Shown here in pieces: positions 54,884 to 64,000 of a stretch of 64,000 bases of DNA. The notes below the pieces were generated by a model. It was not told the DNA's origin. It saw only the letters and a list, made by a program, of their open reading frames with translations, and did no database searches. This DNA comes from Cycas panzhihuaensis (taxonomy: Eukaryota; Cycadophyta): contig CM041465.1 in assembly GCA_023213395.1 (NCBI GenBank), forward strand, positions 231,887,741-231,951,740, written 5' to 3'. The first letter of the stretch is position 1, and every line of letters starts with the position of its first letter. The position numbers and the translations under genes were made by a program.

Positions 54884-56117
54884 TTAATTTTAGATATAAA
54901 TGCTAGGAAATACCCTAGACATAGGGAATAGACAGATGGCACGGGGAAATGGTTGAAAGGATTCTCAAAGTTTTTGAAAACATCAGAGAAGCATTTAGCA
55001 AATTCTTCTATCTAGCATGGAACACTAGCTTGATTCCCATGGTATTTTCATGCTACAATAATAAGACATGGAACCAATCATTTTTCATGCTTCTATAGTC
55101 AAAATTAACCCAAATAAAAATGGGCATTCATTACACTTGAAAATGAGAGCTCCACACCGGTAATCACAGGACGGAAATATATTCAATGTGTCTCTTTCGT
55201 TCTTCCATAACCTAGTGTCAATGCAGTTGCGTAGTAGTCAGTCTTTCATTTCTCTCATAATTATTTGCTCTAGCATGCCCCTTCCTGAACCTTAGATTGG
55301 AAGTTTTTAGTTAACCCGCGTCAAGGCAAGATTATCAACATAGATGACCATGGACCTAAGTTGTGGATTAAATTAAACGTCGGATGGTTTGGAATGTATT
55401 CATTTGCTTTGGAACATTGTTTATGGAGGTTGGCATTAGGGCTTTAGATTGCAGGGATTCAATAGAAGAATGAGTTATCCAAGCGTATTCAATTATTTCT
55501 CATGGATGCATAATGAATTGTTTCTCACAATGTATTGTTTTTGCAATCCTACTTCAAATTTAGGGTTTGCAAGTATTGGTGTGAAATTTTCTTAGGAGGT
55601 GAAGAGTGGTTTCTACACAACCAAAACAAAAAACATAAAGTGGGGGCACATTGATATAGATTCATTCATCTCTATACTACATCAAGCATAAAATTTTCTT
55701 TATAGTCCTATTCAATATCTTTGATGATTAAAAGAGCCAGCATAAAAATAATATTATCATAGGTCAATGTTTTACTACTCTAGAGAAACTTGCATTACTA
55801 AAAGATATTTAATACAAAGTGTTAGAATTAATGTTTATTAAGTTGTAAGTTATAAATGGTGTTTGGGTAATTTTGATGAGTTATACGATCAACATTTAAT
55901 TGGTGACACATATCTAAAGAGTTGCATAATTCTATAATGGATATGTAACCTGTCATGATAGTTATGGGTTATTGTTGGATCATTATTAATCCTATTTGTA
56001 TTTCTCTGTATGCTAGTTTGTACATATACGTAATATGAATTCCTAATGAATGAGAAATTTTGAAGGTAGACTAATTCTACTAGAAGAATTCTTATGTTTG
56101 CAATTCTTGCTTGGTTC
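54884..56117. other. Unassigned
   Basis: AT-rich; no frame with known motifs and no LTR ends recognised. Confidence 0.4.
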
Positions 56118-56318
56118 TGTTAGAATATAATGTTTTATCTTGTGTCATAAGTTAATGTTTAATGCATGTGACCAACAAGACACGTGTCATTTAGATATAT
56201 TTTGGTTACAAATTAATTCTAGGGGAGTTACAAACCCTAACTATATTTATTCACTTGAGCCCTTAATAATCAATCAATTGAAGCATTCATCATCTATCTT
56301 TGATCTAGCATTCTAACA
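56118..56318 (+). repeat. C3 5' LTR and PBS
   Basis: TGTTAGAATATAATG to GCATTCTAACA, followed directly by TGGTATTAGAG (56319-56329). The start resembles the C4 LTR (TGTTAGAGTATAATG). Confidence 0.85.
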
Positions 56319-57061
56319 TGGTATTAGAGTAGGTTATTCTGCATGATTAAGAGAGTGTCTACGAAATCAAGTAAGAGAGACACGTACGATCTCAAACACG
56401 TTGTAAAGGAGAAAGACAAAGGACTTTAAACGAAGCAGAAGCAGAGAAGGAGATAGGCACTTGAAGAAGTGCAAGGAGGAGGCAAGAAGACCTCACGTAA
56501 AGCAGAAATAGAGAAGAGAATAGATATGGAAGTCACTGTACGGGATTGTACGGTCATGCGGACTCGAAAAACTAGGTCTCAAATTTCGATGAAACTTATC
56601 CAGATCGAATATCTCAACGTCCTCTACACTTTTCTCTTCTACCACGAAGTGGTTTAACGCCGCTTGAAGGGGGTTTTAGCCATTTTATCAGTCATGCGGG
56701 TTTAGGGAGCAATCTAAGGTTTTCTCTCAAATCATAGCAAATCTCTGAGTAATCTTAGTTCAAAATCCTTTGTTTGAAGCATACGACTCTATTGAATGTT
56801 TTTTTGGAGTTGTTCTTTAAATATTTGAGAGAGTTTTCTTTAATTTTTGTGAGAAACCTTAGTCGCCCCTTTAGAGATTTCGAACCAGTTTTCTTCCAAA
56901 TCAAAAGTTGTTTCAAAACAATAACTACATATCCTTGATCTACTCTTCAAGACCTTTCATTTGAGATAGGTCTCAATCCCATCTGTATAGTTTAGGTACC
57001 GTACGGAAATCCGTACCATTGTATGGCCTTGGGCTCCAAGAACACAATCTTCTCTTTAGAA

Positions 57062-59115
57062 ATGGCTTCCTCTATCTTAACTATGTCTGAGAATGATAAA
57101 CTTGTTGATACCAACTACCACATCTAGAAAATTAAGATAGAGACCCTCTTGAGAGCTAAAAATACTTGGAGAATTGCAACAGGAGCTAAAACCAAACCAA
57201 AGGATGTTGGGCCTGAGCAAACCAACTGGGAAGATCGGGATAGTACAGGGGTTATAATTTTGAAATTATCTATTTCCGATTCTCTTCTTATCTATGTTGA
57301 AAGTTTGTACTCCACTGAAAACATTTGAAAATGTCTGGAAAACCAGTATGGACAAAAGAATAAGGCTAGGATAATAGCCCTAAAAGAAGAATTGTTCAAA
57401 CTTCACATGGAGTCTGAAACAATGACTAATTTTGTGCATAAAGTAATTTCACTAAGGAATGACCTCTCCAGTGCATGTGCTCCAATCACTGATCAGGATT
57501 TGGTGGAGGTTGTGGTTAGTAAATTACCTAAATCGTTTGATGTAATGATAAACACCATCACTAACACTGATCAAATAGCAACAATGACAATGGACACTCT
57601 AACAGGATTGTTGCTAAAACAGGAGTAGAAAAACAGGAGATATGGGGATGCAGGTGAACTTGAGGATGCTTTTGCCTCCAGATTGAACCTGGGATTTAGA
57701 GGACACAACAAAGAAAGAGGAAGAATTCTCGAAGGTCGTGCATCATCACGAGCCCGTTGGCAAGATGCAAGAGGATGAGGTCGCAATATTACTCTAAAGA
57801 TTTGTTATAGTTGTGGTAAAACTGGTTATTTTGCTAGTTCTTATAGAACATTTGATGTGTGTTATCATTGTGGCCAATCAGGACACTTTCCATACCAATG
57901 CAAGAAGGCAGATATCCAGAGAGGGAAACAACCCATGAGAAACTATAGCAAAGAATAGACCGATGAGGAGGAGGAGGAAACGACTTTCATCATTGCCCTA
58001 GCAACAAGCCTTCAGAATAAAGATGTATGGTACATTGACTCAGGAGCCTCTTGCCACATGACCAGACGAGAAAAATGGTTTGAAACCCTGCATTCATATA
58101 CTTCTGACAAATCCGTGGAATTGGGAGACAAATACTCCCTTGAAATCAAAGGAGTTAGAATCATTGCCATTAAATTAAAAGACAAGGTTGAGAAAATTAG
58201 AAATATACTTTTGGTACTTGGTTTGAAAATGAATTTATTGTCTATCTCCCAACTCAAGAAGAAGGGATTGAGTACTATATTTGATGAGAAAGGATTTTGT
58301 TATATCCAAGACATGAAAAATAATGGCCATGACCTGTATAGGCTGCTATTATACCTAATTATACCTCATGTAAAAGCTTGTATTGTAGTGAGTCATAATA
58401 ATAAGATGTGGCATTTGAAGTATGGTCATCTCCCCATGGAAAAATTAAAAAACATGGAGAGAAATGGTCTAGTAATTGGTCTGCCTCCAATCTCATCAAG
58501 TAATTTTGTATATGAAAGTTGTCAATTTGGCAAACAACATAAGTTGCCATTCCATGAAAGCAAATGGCGAGCACAGAAAAAATTAGAATTAGTTCATACT
58601 GATTTGTGTGGTCCATTTACCCCACATTCCATCAAAGGAAGTAGATACTTCCTCACCTTCATAGATGATTTATCTAGAAAAATCTGGATTTATTTTTTGC
58701 ATGCTAAGTCGGAAGTCTTTGATGTATTCAAAGAGTTCAAAGTTGAGGTTGAACTAGAGGCTGATTCCAAAATAAAATGCATAAGGTCTGATGGAGGAGG
58801 CAAATACATTTCCAAAGAATTTCTAGAATACTGCAAAGTTAAAGGGATACGAAGGTAATTTACAACTCCATGCACACCCCAATCCAATGGGGTAGTACAA
58901 AGAAAAAACAGAGTCATCATGGAGATGGCACATAGCATGCTGCTTGGCAAGAACATTCCAAAAACATATTGGATCGAAGTAATTAGCACGGCATGTGATT
59001 CACTGAATAGGAACCCAACCAAAGCAATAGACCATCTTACTCTAGAAGAAGCCTAGACTAGAAGGAAACCAGACATAAGTCACCTCAAGGTATTTGGCAG
59101 TTATTGCATTCCAGG
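57062..59115 (+). pseudogene. gag-pol: C3 gag-protease-integrase polyprotein
   Basis: One frame from ATG 57062 with no frameshift over 2 kb but seven stop codons (57125, 57326, 57626, 57776, 57956, 58856, 59054). Gag: MASSILTMSENDKLVDTNYH, KEELFKLHMESETMTNF, and two knuckle sites, CYSCGKTGYFASSY (final Cys lost) and CYHCGQSGHFPYQC. Protease: WYIDSGASCHMT. Pre-integrase: MWHLKYGHL. Integrase: TDLCGPF, FIDDLSRKIWIYFL and RSDGGGKY; the third catalytic position reads NGVVQRKNR, with Gln where Glu is expected. The text ends with HLKVFGSYC, where G4 follows. Confidence 0.92.
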
Positions 59116-59136
59116 AAGACCATCTCTTCAAGGGTC

Positions 59137-59624
59137 TGTCAGTCAACTTAAACCCCATAAATGAGCACAGGAATATTAGCTGACTAGTAAACTAGTTTTT
59201 CGGCCGACTTCATTAATGGTTCACTCCTAGTGAACTCTCCTAATTCTAGTTGACTTCAAACTTAATAATAATTGACCATTATAAATAGGGATTAAAGCCC
59301 TCATTTTGGATCATCACTTCAGTTAGATCTCTTCTAGATCTCTAGGGCTACAATTGGCTCAGCCTTTTGGCCTAAGATATTTGGAGGATTTCCGCCTTGA
59401 AGGGTAAACGTTCAGTAAGGATATTTTGTTATACATTTTTGTACTCTCCAATATTATTTTGGACAATATATTTACCTTTATTTGTATTATTTCCATTACT
59501 TTATTTCAGTGTTTTATGGTGATTTTCCAATATTCATTATTATTTGAGATTGAAGAGATATATTAGACCAATATCTGTGAATCTTTATGTTATTTCTGAA
59601 TTAAGTTAAAAGCTTTCACTACAA
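59137..59624 (+). repeat. G4 5' LTR
   Basis: Starts TGTCAGTCAACTT and ends CTTTCACTACA. The left boundary is inferred from the loss of C3 coding and a TG start; the right one is fixed by the PBS. It contains CATTATAAATAGGG, a TATA-like box, near 59279. Confidence 0.7.
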
Positions 59625-59626
59625 GT

Positions 59627-59638
59627 GGTATCAGAGCT
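59627..59638 (+). other. G4 primer-binding site
   Basis: TGGTATCAGAGC, initiator-methionine type, two bases after the LTR. Confidence 0.92.
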
Positions 59639-59841
59639 TCGTTGAAGCTATCCTGTGGAAAAGTGTCTCCGGAGAATATAGTCAAAAAAATTTCGGAGGG
59701 AATCAATACAGTTAACAGCCATCGGGAGGGTTACATTTTTTTGCGAGAAGGAAGTGAAAATTTTCCCCACACTCTCGCCCGTGGATTTTGAGAAGAGCTC
59801 AAACGGAGTTATGCTCTAAAAAGGTTATACAACAAAAGAAG

Positions 59842-61251
59842 ATGTCGACTGCCCAAGGCCAATTCAGTTAGGAACATATCACCTCAGACGAAGTAGGAAA
59901 GGAAATCCTAGCTTCGTTAGCAGGCATCACGGACCTCATGCACAAAATCAACATAAAATTGGACGAACCACAAGCAGAACCAATATGAGTCAAACAAGAA
60001 AAGGAAATAGAACAAGGAAATACAAGTAATTTCGGAGGAAGATTTAAAACAGGAGGAGAATATCAAAGAAGAACCTGCAAGAGTAACGAAGAGGCGACAA
60101 TGGCAATGACCACCTTAAAGAAGTTTGACCCCGATAAATCAAGGAATATAAGAGGATGGATTTTACGGATGGAAACCTGTTTCTCAGTCTATGTGATACC
60201 AGACCACGAGCAAGTATCCTTGGCATCATTACATTTGTATGGTCAAGATTTAAAATGGTATTCATGGTGGCTTCAAACAAGTGGGAAACAGGCAGAAAGT
60301 TGGCACAACATGAAGCATGGGCCCATAACCCAATATGAAGACTCATGGAGCATGGACTATTTCGTCCAATTGACAAGATTATAGCAAATAAGCTCAGTCC
60401 AAGAGTTTACTGAACAGTTTCAAGTGTTACAATGTGTAATTCCGACAATTGTGCCACCAGAACTCCTTCTAGAAACATACATTAGCGGATTGAAACCTCC
60501 AGTAAGATATCATCTAAAAGCAACGGAGGTACCAACATTAGATTCAGTAATCAAAACAGCAAGATGCGTGGAAGCAGAATTGCGGGAAACTAGACCTACA
60601 TTCACACGCAGAACAGAAAACTCACAAGGATTTAACCCAAATTGGAACAGGTCAGGAACTAAAGTGGAGGCTCCATTAGCATTTAGAAATAATCAAGAGA
60701 CAACAACAAAGGAAGAACACACGAAGAAAGGAACTTGTTTCAAATGTGGTGTGAAGTGGAATTGCGAATATCAATACACCGACAAGAAGGTATATATGAT
60801 GAATACCGAAGATACCACAATATTGGAGGAAGAAGAAGCACCTGAGGAAATTCATGAAGAAGTTGAAGAAAAGCCAAAGAAAAATGAAGTAGACAAACTA
60901 TTAGAGCTAGATACAGAAAATGTACACATAGCACTCCAAGCAATTACAAGACAAAGTGTTACGCTACAAACACTTCGATTCCAAGGGATGATAAAAGGGG
61001 CGCATGTTGCAATTCTAGTCAATAGTGGTAGTACACATAACTTTATAAATAGGGCAACTGCAAAGAAGTTTGGAATTAAAATAGAACCAATAAATACATT
61101 CCAAGTGTCAATTGCAAATGGAAAAACAGTATCGTGCAGAGGATTTTGTAGAAAAATCAATTTACAAATGGGTGAATATTGCATAAACACATGCATGTTT
61201 GCAATGCGAATCGACGGCGTGGATGCAGTATTGGGAATCCAGTGGCTTTAA
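59842..61251 (+). pseudogene. gag-pol: G4 gag and protease
   Basis: One frame from ATG 59842 (MSTAQGQFS) with stops near 59870, 59986 and 60382, and at 61249. Gag: LKKFDPDKSRNIRGWILRME, HLYGQDLKWYSWWLQ, FTEQFQVLQ and LLLETYISGLKPPVRYH. A knuckle CFKCGVKWNCEYQ has lost its second half. An acidic linker (EEEEAPEEIHEEVEEKPKK) precedes the retropepsin ILVNSGSTHNFINRA, where Asn (61021-61023) replaces the catalytic Asp, followed by VSIANGKTVSCRGFCRKI and GVDAVLGIQWL. The change is GAT/GAC to AAT, as in C2. Confidence 0.9.
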
Positions 61252-62295
61252 ACTCTAGGTAATATAGTCACTAATTATATGACCAGATTTATGTGCTTTC
61301 GCCAAGGAGAACGTAAGTATCGATTGCAGGCACTGGTAACGCCACTAGCACAATTGGTCTCATCACACTTAATGGAGAAGCTCCTCAGGAAAAACCCATC
61401 AGCATACATTATGACATACTATAAGGTTGAAATCAAGGATTCTCCACTAGAGATTCAACAAATTATAGAAGAATACAAGACAGTGTTCGATTAACCGAAA
61501 GGACTACCGCCTATTCGAGAAAATCAACATGCAATTGGACTTATACCAGATGCAGCGCTAGTCAACATTCGACCATATAGATATCTGTATCATTTACGGA
61601 AAGAGATCAAGAAAATCACAAGTGAACTTATATCCTAAGGGAGCATTACCAATAGCACAAGCCCATTCGCAACTCTAGTTGTTATCAGTCCAAAGAAGGA
61701 TGGTTCATACAGAATGTGTGTGGACTACCGAGGTCTCAATCAATTAACAGTCAAGAGTAGGTACCCAATCCTCCACATTGACGATCTATTGGACGAAATT
61801 CGTGGAACAAAGTACTTTTCAAAAATTGATTTACGCTCAGGATATTATCAAATCCGGATAAGAGAAGAAGACGTCTACAAGACAGTGTTCAGAACACATG
61901 AAGGCCTATTCAAATTTAGGATAATGCCATTTGGATTAACAAACGTGCCAGCAACATGAATGATATCTTCAAGCAAGTGCTACACAAATTCGTGTTAATT
62001 TTCTTTGATGATATCTTAATCTACAGTAAAACACGGGAAGAGCACTAAAAATCATTTTCAGAATTTTACGCGATAATCAATTCTTTGCCAACAAGAAGAA
62101 ATATTTGTTTGCAAAGGAAGAACTAGAGTACTTAGGCCATATCATAACTAGATAAGGTATAAGAATTGACTCAAAGATAATACAACCAATTGTCAATTGG
62201 CCAACCCCAACAAATGTTACAGCAGTTTGAGGATTCTTGGGGACAACAGGGTTTGTTAGGAAGTTCATAAAGGGTTATGCGCACCTAGCAGCGCC
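61252..62295 (+). pseudogene. pol: G4 reverse transcriptase
   Basis: The same frame continues past the stop at 61249, with others at 61492 and 61636: IRPYRYLYHLRKEIKK, SPFATLVVISPKKDGSYR, MCVDYRGLNQLTVKSRYPI, GTKYFSKIDLRSGYYQIRI and FRIMPFGLTNVPAT. A deletion of about four bases at 61957 shifts the frame; then LIFFDDILIYSKT has the catalytic FFDD, and FAKEELEYLGHIITR and FVRKFIKGYAHLAAPV lead into RNase H. The sequence stops at 62295 with the C4 LTR. Confidence 0.9.
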
Positions 62296-62669
62296 TGTTA
62301 GAGTATAATGTTTAATGTGTGTAAAGTATGTCCTAGAATTAATAATTATAGTCCTAAGTCTTAGAGTCAAAGAGTCATTATAATATTATGTGAGAAGATA
62401 GAAGCTTATTGGTCAAGTTAGTTGGTGTAATGTCATTGGTCAAGACAAAGACATTTGTCCCACATGCATTACTTGTCTTATATGTCCTCCCACCTCTTTT
62501 GTATATAAAGGTGGTTAAGGTAGTATATATCATCAAGTCATCATGGAGACTCATATTGAGTCTTTGATGTATTAGAGTTATGCTTACGTTAATCAAGTGC
62601 AGGTTATGTTTTGATTATTAATCTTGTGGTGTATTTGGAGTTTAATACTTTCCATGTTAAAAGCTAACA
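62296..62669 (+). repeat. C4 5' LTR
   Basis: TG and CA ends, TTTTGTATATAAAGGTGG as a TATA-like region near 62500, and PBS directly adjacent. Its left end abuts G4 RT coding. Confidence 0.8.
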
Positions 62670-62681
62670 TGGTATCAAAGC

Positions 62682-64000
62682 AAATTGTGTTTGAAGGCGT
62701 TGAGGTGTTGGGTCAGCTACCAGATTGAGGATTCGAATTGGAAAGGGAGATCGTAAGGTCATTAATATTACAAGGTGTGCATTGTGGTGATGCAAGGCTG
62801 AATTTTAACAGCAGATTAAGAACTGTTGTAAGAAGGAGATTGAGAGAAAGCAAAAGCCCAGTAGAGGATAAAGCACTCAAGCAAGGAGGTAGATCCATTA
62901 AACCATGTTGGTATGAACTAGAAATTTCACCAGGTAATATCACTCATTTATTATGTTATGTGAAGTAGCCATGTGTTAGGGTTTATCTTGAAGTTGAGGC
63001 CAGCATGTATGGAGAAACAATGACATTTGAAGTTGTCTAAGGGATTGATGTTTAGTTTTGGCTACTATGGAAATCAACTTGCCAGTGTATATTAGTTGCT
63101 TGCATTGATTTAGGGCACGAGAACCATTTGCTAGTGAAGTGCCTTGTATGTGTGAAATTATAATGAAGATCACCTATATGTTCTATTTACATATCTATCT
63201 ATCTGATGCTGAAGACTGTCCTATGCCATTATGATAATAAATTCATTAAAGAATTAATCCAGTCATGTGTTGTGTATATGCGTACTACCTTGCGTTGAAT
63301 TAAGCACCCTAAAGGACCTGAAGATAAATTACATCTACACTGCCATCTTGCAATCTCGCTCTATGCCATAATTGTTTCATTGAAGATTGACTCTTTTTTT
63401 GGTAGATTAAATGCCCATTGCAATCACTGTATATTAGGCATTTCCGCTGCCCATTGTGGATGTCGTTGCATACCACATTCACGAGCACTGCGAGGAGTGA
63501 GCATATGCCATGAGATTTATAACGGATGATGAAGACTATGTATTGTGAAGGCGTGTGTTGGCGCCTTGCATTAGATTCATCACACGTAGCATGAAAATTT
63601 CTTGTGTAAAGTTGTTGCCATGAGCCGTGAGCTACAATGAATAAATCGTGCAATTACAATTGGATAGAAGCTTTTAAGCCAAAGTTAGACATTACCTTCT
63701 TAAGGGAATAAACTGCGCTGTCCATGGTAAGTGCCCTGATCTTTTCTGTGAATACCCAGAATTGCCTAAGAAAACATTTGTAAACCTCCAAAGAAGGGAA
63801 GTTCTGGCGACATTTCTACAATGAGATTCAAACCATCAGGAGCGAACAGATTGACATGTCGACTGGCAGGGCTAGCTCTCCTTTTGATTAACAGTTACTA
63901 AGTCAGATGTTGGAACGCTCTAGGGACTCAGGACACCAATTCTCCAACGCCCGTCACGTTTCGGCTCGGTGCGCTGCAAATCAAGTTTATGTTTTGCTCG
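62682..64000 (+). other. C4 leader or interior, unassigned
   Basis: No domain recognised in six frames. The last 150 bases are richer in GC. Gag, if present, must start beyond the window. Confidence 0.4.

Larger units (their letters stand above)
56118..59136 (+). mobile_element. C3: copia element, 5' part
   Basis: A 201-bp LTR, a PBS-like TGGTATTAGAG, a leader and a single gag-pol frame running through integrase. It is cut at about 59136 by the LTR of G4; RT, RNase H and the 3' LTR should lie beyond the right edge of the window. Confidence 0.85.
59137..62295 (+). mobile_element. G4: Ty3/gypsy element, 5' part, inside C3
   Basis: A 488-bp LTR, PBS, gag, protease and RT in one frame, then cut at 62295 by the C4 LTR. 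It is inserted in C3 integrase, in the same orientation. RNase H, integrase and the 3' LTR would be beyond the window. Confidence 0.85.
62296..64000 (+). mobile_element. C4: 5' end of a copia-type element inside G4, running off the right edge
   Basis: LTR 62296-62669 (374 bp, TGTTAGAGTATAATG to AAGCTAACA) and PBS TGGTATCAAAGC at 62670-62681. About 1.3 kb of leader-like sequence follows with no recognisable gag. An open frame at 62738-62968 (76 codons, basic, starting MEREIVRSLILQG) matches nothing I know. Class is inferred from LTR and PBS only. Confidence 0.7.

Overview
This window is nuclear DNA from a plant with a very large, repeat-rich genome. A gymnosperm is my best guess, but that is an inference from the density and age of the elements. 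I see no convincing host gene, tRNA, rRNA, CRISPR array or bacterial feature. Nearly everything recognisable is LTR retrotransposon: Ty3/gypsy (G1-G6) and Ty1/copia (C1-C6), plus two decayed copia-like copies (A and B). All are broken by stops, frameshifts or later insertions.

Layout. 1-2450: G1 (gypsy, minus), gag and 5' LTR only, inserted into the reverse transcriptase of G2 (gypsy, minus, 2451 to about 7.1-7.7 kb). 7930-15663: C1, an almost complete copia element (plus) with equal 594-bp LTRs and an AAAAT target duplication. 15664-18243: mostly unassigned, with a probable copia LTR start at 16042. 18244-18630: LTR of C5 (minus), abutting the 3' half of C6 (plus, to about 19.9 kb). About 20.2-21.85 kb: worn gypsy gag-protease, G6 (plus). 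21854 to about 37.74 kb: G5 (gypsy, minus, same family as G1), interrupted twice by one copia-like family, A (23386-28176) and B (32656 to about 35.86 kb). G5 carries an extra reading frame between integrase and the 3' LTR. 38439-38966: solo LTR of the C1 family. 39.4-40.24 kb: degenerate tandem repeats. 40.24-42.46 kb: unassigned except for a 129-bp duplication. 42459-54883: G3 (gypsy, minus, short LTRs), split in gag by C2 (46556-53558, copia, minus, TTGTT duplication), a sister of C1. 54.9-56.1 kb: nothing recognised. 56118-64000: three plus-strand elements in series, C3 (copia) cut by G4 (gypsy), cut by C4 (copia), which runs off the window.

How the parts relate. Each element would supply gag, protease, integrase, reverse transcriptase and RNase H for its own copying, but none looks able to do so now. 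C1 and C2 share a one-base deletion in RNase H, so they probably descend from a source that already had it, moved by enzymes supplied in trans.

The observations most worth following are the extra ORF of G5, the palindromes in several LTR families (two with compensatory pair changes between copies), TATA-like boxes centred in palindromes, and the transition-only nonsense decay of C3. All comparisons were made by eye.
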